Source of the DNA: Bimastos eiseni
Taxonomy: Eukaryota; Annelida; Clitellata; Crassiclitellata; Lumbricidae
Direction of reading: 5' to 3'
NCBI GenBank assembly: GCA_959347315.1
Contig: OY365807.1
Span: 11,251,287-11,315,286 of the forward strand
DNA: 64,000 bases
Part shown: in pieces, positions 12,531-25,125 of the stretch
Position numbering within the stretch: the first letter of the stretch is position 1
How the letters are laid out: the number at the start of each line of letters is the position of its first letter
The notes under the pieces: model-generated
Told to the model about the DNA's origin: nothing
Seen by the model: only the letters and a program-made list of their open reading frames with translations
Database searches by the model: none
Program-made: the position numbers and the translations under genes

Positions 12531-15500
12531 CTAGTAATTTTCTAATAATATTTTTTTAATATTAAAATGAGAGACTAGGAAAATAATTTTTGTTATTAAC
12601 GAGTGTCATTTATTTCATAAAAGACTTCAATTTTTTCTTTTCAAATAAAAGTTGCTCTACCCATAATGTCCTATATGCTTATGTAACAATGTTAAATCAC
12701 ATTTTATATATATGTTTTATGTAGGCCTACATCCAAACAGTTAGCCTAAACTTTAATAGCTTACGCATCGTTCAGTGTCAATCATCAACTATTATACATG
12801 TTCATTTAATTCATCGACCAATTGTTTTAAACAGCGCCGTATTAATTAATGTTAATATCATCGGTCTAGGTAAGGTTTGGTAACGCCCAGGATAACAATT
12901 GGTCGAGAGATCAGTATGAGGTATTGAGGCATTAGACGCCCGAGGTCGCGCTGGATGAACTAGGAGCTGCTAGAGGAAGAAGTAATGGCTCAAGTACACA
13001 GAACGCTACGCTAGACGAAAGAACTGGAGATTGCTACAACTTCTTGGACAGACGTAGCTCCTAATCCATTCAGATATTACTTTACCATATCATACATCAA
13101 GTTGCTACATGACTAAGATTACGATTCGTTAATGCTTCATCCGGTCCACTACAAATTCTAGCTACATCTCAGCGTAATGTATTCTCGAACATCATAGTTT
13201 ATATTGTACGTCATATCAAGTGATCATTGTAGAGCTATGTGTTGTTAGTTAGTTTTCATCGCATCATTTATGTTTAGTTTAGCCTTGCATATAATAAAGG
13301 ACTACATGTAGTTGTTCCGCTTCCATGTAGGGCACAGTTTCCCCAAGATGTATCCTTACAACACACATGTTAGCAGGAGCCGCCCTGGCTACAACGACCA
13401 GTTACGAAAATCAATTTATATAGAGCGCAGCACCCGATCACCAATACATACATTTTAAACGAACATTTGAACAGTAAAATAGGCCTACTCATACATTCCG
13501 ATTGCTGTAAAACATAGGCCTACTAAAAGTATAATTGCATAGTTCATAAAGTATAGTCATATATTTATTACAATATTACAATTACTTTTTATGCTATGGT
13601 AACTATGGACCGAGCGGGTTGACAATTTCCACTAATTACCAAATCAGAGTATTTGAAAGTACTATTTGAAGGATGCGGGTACGAATCGAGTAGTAGTGGG
13701 TCGCTACTGAAGCGGCCACTTTGGAAAGTACTATTGCCTCTTTAATCGCCGTCATGTATGGTGAAGCTTAAAATTAAGGATTTTCTTATAATGAGAGTTA
13801 ATCAAATAGTGTTTTACAAGTAGACTAAATTTATACGCTGTGTTGCTATCATACACTTTGTTTGCAATTCTTGAATAAATGATGAAGAAGCAGATTTAAT
13901 AACAATGATTTAAATAAAATTTTAGCCTTTTAATGCTGCATACATGAATCGAAAAACTGATCAGATACCAAATAGCATCGATGAAATTATTAATCAATTT
14001 ACAATTTTTTTATTATAGTTTCAATTATTTTTAAACTATCTATTTGCGTGTGTAATTTCCAAGGTGAATGCTTCCGAATAGTTAATGAAATGGGATATCG
14101 GGCAGAGGTAAATGTCCAAGGAAAGCAAGGATCAAGTGTTCAGATGATGCGGAAGACGAATTGAATCGTAAGCCACACACGACTTCTTTTTATATATTAT
14201 TTAAATCTGCTTTCTCGAAATTTTTATTCAACAATTGCAAACAAAATTTATAATAGTTACACAGCGACGAAACGGAACCGAATGTGACAAGATGCCTGCA
14301 TACCTTGAACTGGAATCCAGACGATCATCGCTGCCGATTGAATCATATTCCGTTGCCGTCCAGTGCATCCATCCAGTCTTCGAGTTGATGCCGTCCTGTT
14401 GCTCACAGTCCCGGATCAGAGTAGAAGCATATGAAATAACAAGACCATGGTGTATTATCCACATTGATCAGAAAGGAACACATAAAAGCAGCGTACCACG
14501 TTACCAGACGTACCACATCATGACCCATCAGATATCTCCACCTATGATTCCAGGATGACGAGGAATTCAGACAGTGGCACACCGGTCCTCGGACGTTCGC
14601 TCATAGGACATTCGCTCATACGGACGTTCACTCATAGGACAATCGCTCAAAGGACTTTCTCTCATACCGCAAATCTACTACAATCAAATACACAAAGAGG
14701 TTGCCTCAAGATAGACACATTTGGAGTGTCAAATAAATAAGAACAATGATAAGGAAATCGGACAGTAGCACACCTAGGATTTTACCATAAGCGGTGCTTA
14801 CAGCGAAGCAAGAGCCTGCAGAGAACCTGGCCGAGGCAATCTCCACAGGCAATCATGGAAAGATACTGCATTCTACATAATTGATCTAACAGATTAACTA
14901 TAAAATTAGCATTTAATGCGTAAATAAAACACAAACAATGCTCCTTGAAGTGAGACAGATAAGCTATATACTACTTAAGAAAGAAAGTAAAAGGTAGTAC
15001 GTATTCAGACGACAACTTACCACAAAGACGTGGAATATTAATTGGTTCCTAAACCACACGATTTTTTTCTTATGTGTTGTCGAAATTTTGAAACAAGAGC
15101 AAAATGAATAAATTTAAAAGAGTAACACAGTGTAGTAATTGTGCAGAATGTTACATCATACCTACACACCTTGACGTTTTTCCATTCAGTGCATCCATCC
15201 GGTCTTCAGTTGTGTTGGTTGCTCCAGCCTCAACATCCCTACAAGAAAATCCGAAAGAAATAGAACATGGTGAAGGTTAGTAGTCCTCCATCATTCATTC
15301 ATTCATTCATGAAATTTATGTAGCGACCCGCCACGAAACATACTCAAGAGGTTTACATGGCCAACAAATCTGCTTTATGAATCGGATTTCTATGATTGCA
15401 ACAGAGTATGACACAAAATGTGACACAGAGGATGTATAGGCACCTTGCATGGCTCGTAGCTGTCGTGATGAACTGACGAACGAACCGAAGGACGAACCGA

Positions 15501-16300
15501 ACCAACGGTTGACCGAACGAACCGATGGATGACCATCCCTAAGGACGAACGAACAGTGAGGTGGAGGTCCGCAGGCACCCAAAAGAGACTCTAGCTCCAG
15601 GCTCTTCATCACTACAACAGAAAGAAACAGAATCTTAAATAACAAGAACTTAAAAGTATGGCAATACAAAACACTGCTCATGGTCTTTCTTCACTCACCC
15701 GACCTCGACACCTGTAATGGTCTTTATTCACCCACCCGACCTCAACACCACCTGCAATACGGAGGACTTGCCTATGAGCTGCAACCAATCAGACTTCGAT
15801 ACCTGGGATGCAGAGAAATTACATACAACCTAAGAATGAAAGCAATAACGGATAAAGTATCCTAAGCCACATAACTTCTTTCTTATATATTGTCGATATT
15901 TTTTCAACAGTAGCAACAAAATAAATTTACAAGAGCAACACAACTTAGTAATTGTGCAGAATGTCACAGGATTGCTACACACCTTGACGTCGGTTATTAA
16001 GCAAACTGACACACCGCAGTTAGTTACACGAGTAGAAATTCGGTTAAAATTTGGTGAAATTCGAAAGTTGTTATATTCGTCCCCGGTCTCCTCTACATTG
16101 CGCAGCCAAAAGTTCTGACAGCTTTGCACATATAGGCCTATCGAATTTCCAGAAGCTCTCCAGTAATAAGCGAGCTACATATTTTTCTCCAGAACGGGTT
16201 CGTTCTCATCCAAAGGCATCGGAAAGAATAATAAGCATAACAAGTTTTAGGAAGAGACATGCAATCGTACTGACTGACAAACCAGAAAATATGCAACTAG
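12531..16300. other. Non-coding stretch, no gene recognised
   Basis: Contains AATAAA-bearing sequence near 13292 and a TGT...ACA interval around 12775-13367 that is LTR-like but has no target duplication. It also holds diffuse short repeats at 14580-14660 (CTCATAGGAC units) and 15470-15560 (GACGAACCGA units). Frames at 14235-14558 and 15316-15681 show no domain features. Confidence 0.4.
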
Positions 16301-16339
16301 AATGCGGCAGTAGACCTAAAAACAAGACTCAAATGCAGT

Positions 16340-16860
16340 TGTTAAAAAAAGTTAGGTACCGCCAGTGTCGGGCTAACGTCTTGTGCAGATTGTGCCAAAG
16401 GAAAGTCAAGAACCGCCAGTCTAGACAGAAAATCAAGTGCCATAATTGCCAAAGGAAAGTCCTGTGCTGTCAGCGTCAAAGGAAGATCAAGTGCAAAAGA
16501 TGCTAAACTGAAGATGAAGAAGTTGACCCCCAAGAAGCATATGTAGGTCTACGAGAGGCTTTAATGGATATTACACTCCTATCTGAAACATATGGCAATA
16601 ATGACGATGATGGCGAACTAGCTGCAATGTTATGCGAGGACATTAGTGATGAAGACGATGATATAAATCCAAGAGAACTTAAAATGCAATAAAGAGATCT
16701 GTGGAAGACCTTGTCTCAGCAAATGACAAATGCATTGTTTGTGAGGACTTTAATTGGCAATGTCGGAAAATGGTGGTTCAGATGCACTGTATAGATTTGG
16801 TTACAGGGCCAATAAAGCATGTAGTAAGGAAGATCGTCCGGAATCATAATGTTTGTATCG
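16340..16860 (+). other. Possible relic of a pogo-type transposase tail with Cys-rich region
   Basis: A plus frame ending at 16506 contains spaced cysteines (CRLCQRK, CHNCQRK, KCKRC), with acidic codons beyond it. At about 16727-16780 another frame reads KCIVCEDF, and GKWWFRCT appears one frame over. That order recalls the Cys-rich tail of pogo/Tigger-like transposases (Cys-x-x-Cys, then Trp-x-x-Cys). The match is weak and broken by frame changes. It could also be chance in a tandem-like stretch. Confidence 0.25.
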
Positions 16861-17102
16861 ATTGCAAGTAGCATCTAGCCAAGACTTTTTTATAGGCTCA
16901 CAGCATAGACACTATCGCCTACAGTTGGCCTAGGTCTAGGTGTAACTGTGCAATGAACATTGCAACAACCAATAACGTAACAGCCTGATTGTAATTCTAT
17001 GCCTTTCAAATGTAATTACAAGCATTTCCTGTTTTGCTTTTACTAAAGCAGCAAATTCAAAAAAAAATTAAGTTTCATCCCAATGTCGTTACAACATGCC
17101 CC

Positions 17103-17155
17103 GCCTCGTGTTACAACTTACCCCGCTAGTGGGGCAACTTGTAACACCCGACGAG
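17103..17155. repeat. Imperfect GC-rich palindrome
   Basis: GCCTCGTGTTACAACTT on the left is mirrored by AACTTGTAACAC...GACGAGGC on the right, with CCCCGC/GTGGGG at the centre. The arms pair except for a 3-base bulge. It may be a fold-back end of a decayed DNA transposon or a structured RNA; no partner copy was seen. Confidence 0.7.
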
Positions 17156-17482
17156 GCTCGTTATTTTGTTGGTCTAAGCTATATTTGATGTTGAAACCAT
17201 TTAATACTTTGCCATTATGGAGCCAACATGTTAGGTTATAGTTTCATGTGAAAGGATTACACTCATCCTTCTTACAAATACCACAAATGTGGTGAAATTT
17301 GAAACTTTTTACATTCATCCATGGTCTCCCCTACTGTAGGGCGGATCATTGCCCTCACTATCCTTTTTTGTGTCTATGCTCACGTGTTCGTCCTTCCATA
17401 TCTTTTCCAATCCATTCGACTCGTATACTCGTATTCGGCCGAATAATTTGTCCAATTATTCGTATTCGGCCTAATAGTGGGA

Positions 17483-17562
17483 AATCACCCATTTGGAATA
17501 GCCCTAATATATATATATATATTAATATATATATAATAGGGCTATTCCAAATAGGGGATTTA
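17483..17562. repeat. Inverted repeat around an AT core
   Basis: Arms of 24 bases (AAATCACCCATTTGGAATAG... and its inverse at 17539-17562, two mismatches) surround about 30 bases of pure AT repeat. The outer sequence TTGGAATA recurs at about 17588. It is consistent with a small foldback element, but no target duplication was found. Confidence 0.75.
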
Positions 17563-18319
17563 TATATATTTATATATATATATCCCTTGGAATACCATAT
17601 AATTATATCATTAAGTATTGGGTTTCCTATCCCCTCCAACACAACACGGAAACCTCTCAACGGATTTTGACAAATCCCATAGGTTGTACAAGCTGCATCT
17701 GGTGAGTAAATGAAGTTCTCGAAAGCCACAACCACCGCGGAACAAAATGCAACCCGAGCGTTGCCCGTTATTGCCCGGTCGAGTGTTTCTGCCTATCATA
17801 ATGCAGTAAAATAAGTCAGTGAGTTTTTCATGGGAGGTCACGCGACCCCCTTGACCAATGCTGCGGGCGCCCATGTCATCATCATCAGAACCATCATAAT
17901 CAGCAGAAGCATCATTATCATTCATCGTTCACAGCAACTATGCAGTGTTGTGAATTATCGTCATTAGTGATATAACGACATAAAACTGGTTTTCCCTGGA
18001 GACCCGTCTACTCTCCAATCGCCCATCCTCTAAGCTTTATCCGTCGGTATATCGGTCTTTTACAAGCTCCCATCGCCTCTCCTATTCGCTTTATCCGTCG
18101 CTTCGGCCTCTTCTCTTCTGCATAGCCTGAATGGCGAACGCCTCTAAGTAATTATATGGACCGTATAATTTCAATTGCTTGGTTGCTTTATTGATTTCAC
18201 ACCATTTATTCTTCGTCTTTGCCTTCATACTCTTATACTTCTTCTTCTGCTTGTGCTTCGCTTGCATCATCATAATCGTCGTCGTCATCATCATCATCAT
18301 CATTGTTTTCATTGTTATC

Positions 18320-18782
18320 CAATGTTGTATGCAAGACTTGAAACTTCAAGACCAAGACGAGACCGAAAAAGTGAGGTGCCGAGACCGAGACCGAGACACT
18401 AGGTTCAAGACAGTACGAGACAGTAAAAGACAAGTGATCCTATATAAAATGCTGTAAAACACTAACGTATCAGTTTTCGGAACAAGGTTTATTTGTAATT
18501 TCGATTTGAAACTTATAATATAGTTTTTATATTGTCGAGTTTTTCTTTATCGATATCTCTTCGTCGGCCTATCTTCTGAATAGTATAAAGAAAGCCTTAA
18601 GACAGTTAACGCGAAACTTATCGAGACAGAATAAGACTTTCACTTCGAAACTTGCTTTAAAAATTCGAGACAGTACCTCGAGACCGAAATCGAGACAGTA
18701 GGCTTCCGAGACCAAGACCGAGACCGAGACACTAAAAAACTGTCTCGAGACCGAGACACTGTCTCGAGACCATACAACTCTG
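18320..18782. mobile_element. Non-autonomous hAT element (MITE) with exact 8-bp target duplication
   Basis: Left end CAATGTTGTATG (18320) and right end inverted CAGAGTTGTATG (to 18782) are hAT-like termini. They are flanked by identical 8-bp direct repeats TTGTTATC at 18312-18319 and 18783-18790. Inside both ends are clusters of GAGACC/GAGACAG motifs, probable transposase-binding subterminal repeats. There is no transposase frame in the 463 bases, so it would rely on an autonomous relative. The perfect duplication suggests a fairly recent insertion. Confidence 0.9.
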
Positions 18783-18790
18783 TTGTTATC

Positions 18791-21700
18791 ATAATTGTTA
18801 TCCTCGTTATCAGTCACGGCATCACGCCCAACATCGTCTTCGTCGGTTGTTTAGTCTTAGTCGATTGCACTCCGTAACTCTGTTGGAACCGCCCTCCAAC
18901 GATTCGCACTGAAAAGAGGAGACGCAGAAAGACGCAGAAAGACGCATACATACGAACACAAACAGCCAAACAGACGGCAACAAAACCAAAACACAGTTGT
19001 TCTGACACGAACAGGGAGAGTGAGACGGCGACAAAGTGAGAGGAGAAAGATACAAGCAGAGACTGAGACATTGACGAAGTCAGACAGAGTGAGAGACAGA
19101 AGATTGAAACAGTGATATTCAGAGGCAGAAGCCCATAATTTGCCCATCAGATACACTTTTACACATAAGAAGTAGAACGAGAGGGGAAAAGAGACTGTAA
19201 TTGGCAGAGACCGAACCCCACAGACATAGACAAAGATCCCTCTAGCATTGTGAACTATACATACATTGAAACACGCATAGATAAAGACACACATACAGGC
19301 ATGCAGACAGACGCATAGACGCCGAGATAACAAAAACGTGCGTGTGTGTGTGTAGGATATTTTACCGCCTACGAAGTAGAAGATTCCACCAGTAACTGTA
19401 CACTGTACAGTTTGTGTACACAAGTGCACACCTCATGCACACACCTCACGCACGGCCACAAGTTATACGTCATTCGTTACCGCGCATCAGACCTCAGCCA
19501 AGATCATAACTCCTCGGCCTCTTTTTTCCTTCATCCTGAGGCTCATGTATATATATACGTATATATGTATATATATATATGCATATTTCTGAATATAATA
19601 TATGAATATATGCATTCCAAAAGTACATACGGATAAATCTGTAGAATCTGTATACATGTCTATTGGTGTAATCAATTCATCTATGAACTTGTATAATATC
19701 GTTGAGTCTAACTACTAGATCGCGTATATTTCCATTATATATATACATGTATGTGACAAGTATAAACACACAGATGCCATATATAATGTGTATGTATAAG
19801 AAAGACTATATGCATACTCGTACATTTTCATATATATACATATATATATATACAGGGTGAGTAAAAATAAGCTAGAGCCTCAAACTATCATTTACATTCG
19901 AAATTATTGTGAGGAAGTGAAATTCAAAAGGATTTTATTTAATCACTTGACGATTTTAAAATCTTTGAACGATTCCCCCCTCCCTACTTTACAACAAGAC
20001 ATCAACGAACTGTCCATAGCAAAATGATGTTCATTGAAAACTGCCAAACAGGTACAAGTCCTGATTGGATCGTAATAGCGTCTGTGTCAAAGCCAATGGC
20101 GGACATTTAGAGCAGACAATTTAATGATAGCTCTACGCGATCACAAACATTATCTTAAGAGTCAAATTTGTTGTTCTTCAAATTCAATCACAAAGTTGTT
20201 GGCTGAGAATTTTGAACGCAAGTTACTCTGTGATCACTTTCAGAGACTTCGTTTTTTGTACTCTGTGTATATATACTTATAGCAATATGAACATATACAT
20301 ATACATACATGCGTATACATATATATAGGCCTATATATACATATATATATATGTATGTATTTGCGCAAATATTCGGGGCGTAGTGATCGGCCTGGCTCAT
20401 CCGCCGATCGGTCCCTCGGCGCCGAGTCCGTCCCTCCGACGGGAGTGGCTAAGCCCCATCAGCCATCGGCTGAGAGAAGGAAGGAGGCTAATAGGGAGGA
20501 TGGGTAGGGGAGGATGGGTGGGTGGGGGAGCTGTCGGAGTCTGGCCGTTGTTGCTTCATGCTCCTCCGTCAGGGTTTCAATTAGCACCGGTCTACAGGGT
20601 TCGATTATCGTCGATAATCGCCGACGTTTGCTAGTTCGCTCAGGCCGAATTGATTACGGAATAATTCACACGGAGATAAAGTTACAGGTGTATCAATCAC
20701 AGGTAAGTAGGGATATGACATGGGGATCATCCGTTGGGAGAGTGGACTGGGAAAGAAGAGATGGGAATGGAGAAGTGGGAATGAGGAAGGACATGGAAAC
20801 CGGAGTTACGTCGGAGAGTATGCCATTCGGCAGAAAACGGGTTCAGGACGGACTGGAAGGTATACGTAGCGAATGAAGAAATGAGAATGGCAAGAGGAGA
20901 AAAAGAATAGGAAAAGAGGGAGAAAAAGAATAGGAAAAGAGGGAGAGCATAGACGAGACCTAAGTGGAAAAGTCATATGATAGCCAGGCAACCTAACTTT
21001 TATCTTCCGAAATGTCTGAACAAATGAATTTCAATTTCCGACTATCAGATCCTTCATAAGGGACGATTACAGTTTCACGCCAAGAAGAGCATCGATTATA
21101 ATATTGATCTTCACATATAAATCTATGCACATAATAATGACATACATATAAATATATATATAAAGGTGCTATAGAAATAACAAGAAAAGATTGGTTGGCA
21201 ATGGAGAAACAGAGAATTCGGAATTGAGGAATAGAATTAAATAGAAGATAATATAGAATAGTAGACAGTAATGCGGACACTATCAAAATGGCAATAGAGG
21301 TTGGCATGTGTCCATGATATATGCTAATGTGAGCCTTCAGTTGATAGAATATCGGACACGTATATCTGCGATCATATATACCTTCGTCGAGACATTTTAT
21401 GTTGTGTAAACGTTTATGGATGTGTTTATACTGCAGGTCTTTACATCCAAAATATTTGTTCGTGTTTTATTTCTGTGTTTGTAGGTGTTTATGTAGGTTG
21501 GTGTAGGTGGGTTATAGTTGCGCTTGTGGATGTGTAGGTGTTTGTATGTATATTTAGCAGATAACTGAGCTAATATGTACTTGAAGTAGGCATTCTGTTA
21601 GTTACATAGACGTTCGTATACAAGCCTACAGGTATATAAACCTCCAAGAATGACCACTTGATTAGTTGTACCGTGTTATCCGACACTAAGTACAGAGGTG

Positions 21701-22085
21701 TGTTGCAGACATCCGCATTGGTCACAATCCATCGTCGTCGTCATCATCTTTGCATTTATCCATATCGGAATGCTCCCGCTACCCTTCTATTAGGATCCCA
21801 GTATTGGATTCACCCTTGTCACTTGCTGTCATAGTATTTGCTTACATTTACCAAAAGCAACAGTTTCAATGGACACCATGAGGAAGATCGTGGGCATACG
21901 ATTTTCATTTTTTGTACGAGAACATTAGTTCCAAATTTGCTCAATTTTTTTTATTTTTACAAAATGGTTTGAAGCATTTCACCATGTCACCAAGAGATGT
22001 AAGTTGACGCCGATGCCATCATTTGTTTCCAAACACTCGATGTAGATCGCTTAGTTATTTATCGTAATATTATTACTATAAAATA
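18791..22085. other. Non-coding stretch with AT microsatellites
   Basis: AT-rich arrays at about 19540-19610, 19735-19860 and 20270-20360. TACAGGGTGAGTAAAAATAA at about 19851 resembles a mariner-type end; an imperfect inverse at about 20240-20270 would define a decayed MITE of about 420 bp, not firmly supported. The 190-codon minus frame at 18857-19429 is Cys/Phe/Leu-rich without domain features. Frames at 20383-20876 contain low-complexity G-rich sequence. No gene assigned. Confidence 0.4.
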
Positions 22086-22260
22086 GGTGGTTGCGGTGGT
22101 GTTTCGTATGTTCTGTGCCTTGTAGCCTGAGGATTGCAGGTTCGAATCTGCCTCCAGCCACTGTGTTGAGACCTTGAACTATCGCTCAAACATTAATGTT
22201 TGCACCGAAGGCAACGTGAAACCACTTCACTCTTCCATATCTGGGTAGCATATATGTCAA
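22086..22260 (+). mobile_element. tRNA-derived SINE
   Basis: GGTGGTTGCGGTGGTG resembles a pol III A box region, and GGTTCGAATC (about 22140) is a canonical B box. Downstream, GACCTTGAACTATCGCTCAA aligns with GACCTTGAGCAAGTCC in the SINE at 38.8 kb, indicating a shared central domain. It is not a functional tRNA because the body does not fold into a cloverleaf with a closing acceptor stem. Confidence 0.65.
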
Positions 22261-24645
22261 TGGATCTGCATGTCTTTATCGTCATCCTTTTCGTCATCGT
22301 CGTCATCATCATCATCATCATCATTCGTCATTGTCATCAAGGCAGTTTACATTGCTGTATGTATTATTGTACTTAAAAAGCCTTCTACACTACTACCGGA
22401 TACTACTGTTAAAAGTGTTGAACTATTTTCAAAAGTGTTCCCCAGTTAGTACCAATATAACAGTTGGTTGAGCAACTTTCAAAGTGTTTTATGTTAGCAG
22501 TATCTGCTTTAATTCTAGCAGTTGTGCATATTAGTATCTGCTGCAGCTATTATCGGAGGTTTTTCACCTCAGTGCTGTTGTTGCGAGGAATGCACTCGCT
22601 ATAGCATCAAAGATCGCAGCAGCCGAGAGGCTGTTGCTTTACCTTGAACACGATGCGCAGATAGATTGCGGGTTGGATGAGGTAATGGAGCGCCTTGTGA
22701 TGGAGAGGAGGAGAGGAAGTGGTGGAAAGGGAGCTGCTTATGCTGAAATGGGATTATAGGAAAAGCAGCAGGTCATCGAAGCATGTCGCTGAGAACCGTT
22801 TTCGCAGCAAAATAATGTGCTTTTCCACACCGCATAGTATCGTATACGCCTAGCACTTGATGTTGCGACCTTCTTTCGAATGTGTGAATTACGGACGAAG
22901 AGAAGAGTGGGTTGGTAGATAGACGGTCGGATGGATGGATGGAATGATAGATGGATGAATGGGTCTATATGCTTCAAGAATGTAGTGTGAGTATATACAT
23001 AAATATATTTATATATATATATATATTTATATATGAATAATACATATATGTATATATATGTACGTGTATTATATAGATTCATTGAATTTCATGGGCCTTC
23101 GGTATGTATGCATACGTATGTTAATGGTGTTCTTATATACATGTATGTATAATTGTATTTATGCATACATATGTTACTTTGTTGATAGATAAAAGCTCCT
23201 TGAGGAATCTCATCCAATTATCACTAGAAAATATGCCAATATATCAACCGACAATGAGCCCTGCACGACTCGAAGTCTGATTAAATCGAGAATTAAATAA
23301 TCTGCACAGCATCGAAGATACTTGAAAAGTCCAAGTGGACTAACAGAAGAGTAACTCGTAATTTGTTATAATAAAATTTAAAAAGTTAAAACTGAAGCGG
23401 GGAAAGATTATCGTGCTAGGAACAGCGACGACCTTATAAACCTGGGACCTTCTACGGAGTATACTTTTAATTTTACATAATTAGCAGTATCATCCCCGGA
23501 GATTATCAACTGCCCTTTCACCCACCCCTCCCTTCTGCACCAAAAATCGCCAGAATCATTTCTATACACAAAAACGGACACAAGGAAGAAGCTTCTAACT
23601 GTCGACCGATTTCGGCCCTGCTCACTCACAAAAGAATAATTGAAAATGGTTGATGAATGCCCGCTTGGATTCCTTTATAGCAAACGACAAAGTTATTTCC
23701 GTCTCAACATAGAATCCAATTTGGCCACTCTGTCTGAACGCCTTGCTTTGACATGCAGAATACATTTTCTAACGCAATTGAAATGTCGAATATTCCCTTG
23801 GATATCTTCTCGATATATACCTAAAAGGCTTCGAATCTGTGAATCACAGCATTTTTATCCAAAGAAAGTTGAAAGAAAGACGTTTGGGCAGAGTGACCAT
23901 ATTCAATTAGATGTTGAGACGGAAATAAAACTTTCTCGTTTCCTTGGATAGAGGGATCCATAACCCCTTTTAGTTTCCCTGTGTAACTAAATTGTATCAG
24001 TTGTTGTAGTTGTGTCTTTGTTGTTTACTTGTATTTTGGTAACCATATAATATTGAACTGAATGCACGTACATATATGCTTGTATCTGGCCATTTAAAAA
24101 GAAATTGTTAAATTGCTTTGCTCTTACCTTTTATCCGTCTCATACCATAACCTTCCTAACCTTCGTATATGGCCTCTTTGTCTGCCAACACATCGTTGTT
24201 TTGCAGAGTGTGAACTGAAAAGCGCAACACCGAAATCTTGGATCAAAGAAATATCAGAAAAAGGCTATAGCTATCAGCCAGGAAAGGTATTTTGAACACA
24301 AGCATAAATAATCAATTTGCTAATTGATTAGACAAACAGATTATTCTATTTCTAATAGATTAGTTTTATGATTTTTCTAATTCTTATTTAAAATCTATTA
24401 TCAAAATGTCTGTGGCAAATTCTTTTTCTCATGGATTCTCAATTATTCTGTGTTATAACTTGTTTTTAGAATACGTAACTATTTTATGCTGTGTTATGCT
24501 ACATATAGGTACAGTATGCCCCCCATGTGTGCTACCTGTGCACTTGTGTTATAAAACGCCATATTGCATTTATCCCGTTGTCATATATTTGCAACGTTGA
24601 ACTTTAACTAGACGTTTTAGGTGTTTGCAGATTTCAAGCCATAAT
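22261..24645. other. Non-coding stretch
   Basis: Contains short ATC repeats at about 22300, a GATG-type short repeat at 22925-22960 and a TA-rich microsatellite at 22990-23065. A frame at 22540-22757 has exon-like splice signals and is reported as a finding. The 103-codon frame at 23640-23951 has no recognisable motif. Confidence 0.4.
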
Positions 24646-24736
24646 CGATTTTTCTACAGATTAAGTCTTACTGATATTCTTGGTAATTGTCATAATTACC
24701 AAGAATATCAGTAAGACTTAATCTGTAGAAAAATCG
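24646..24736. repeat. Perfect 43-bp inverted repeat with 5-base loop
   Basis: Bases 24646-24688 are the exact reverse complement of 24694-24736, with loop GTCAT. Checked base by base, there is no mismatch over 43 pairs. RNA from either strand would form a long hairpin. It lies about 240 bases before the candidate GRIP exon at 24979. Confidence 0.97.
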
Positions 24737-24978
24737 CGAGAAAGTTCTTCATAAGGTTTACAGCAAAAAACCTCTTTGTGATCTATAGGATGCCATGATT
24801 GGTTTCTTTCATTGTTGTTACTCAAAACAAACCGTGTTTTCGTTACATTAGTTTTCGGAATTGTTCGGGAATGGTTGATCAGCGTCGATCAAAGGCAAGC
24901 CGATCCGAAGCTCGATCAAAGACAGGCCGATGCTGAGGAATTGCGATGTACCTGACCACCGTGCCCTAGTCTTCGCAG

Positions 24979-25125
24979 CTGAGACGCTAAACAGCAGAGA
25001 ACCGCATGATGACCTCTTTCAGATGCAGCAGCAGAACGACCGGCAGATCTGGGAGACGAAGATGGAAGAGATGGAGGATGCGGAGGGACGGAAGATTGAC
25101 CACTCAAAGACTCATGGGGATAATG
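24979..25125 (+). CDS. GRIP: Candidate GRIP exon upstream of PDZ2
   Basis: An acceptor (ccctagtcttcgcag) and a donor (AATG/gtaact) bound 147 open bases, phase 1 in and phase 1 out. Its last base joins GG at 25501 to make Gly, so it would splice in frame into PDZ2. The 48 codons are charged and Gln/Glu/Asp-rich (DDLFQMQQQNDRQIWETKME), like a linker or short coiled stretch; this is not a PDZ domain. It could be the PDZ1-PDZ2 linker. Alternatively, an ATG at 24930 in the same frame would make it the first coding exon of a PDZ1-less form. Support is from splice signals and phase only. Confidence 0.45.

Noticed and set aside
12775..13367. Solo LTR
   Set aside because: TGT...ACA ends and an AATAAA are present, but the flanks show no 4-6 bp duplication and no primer-binding site could be assigned.
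14235..15865. Several frames of 60-120 codons
   Set aside because: No motifs, heavy overlap of opposite-strand frames, and repeated CTCATAGGAC or GACGAACC units explain the openness.
18857..19429. 190-codon minus-strand frame
   Set aside because: Low-complexity Cys/Phe/Leu composition, no domain, no splice logic; it depends on GACA/CACA-rich sequence.
19850..20270. Mariner-type MITE starting TACAGGGTGAGTAAAAAT
   Set aside because: Only an imperfect inverse of the left end was found, and the surrounding TA repeats make TA flanks meaningless.
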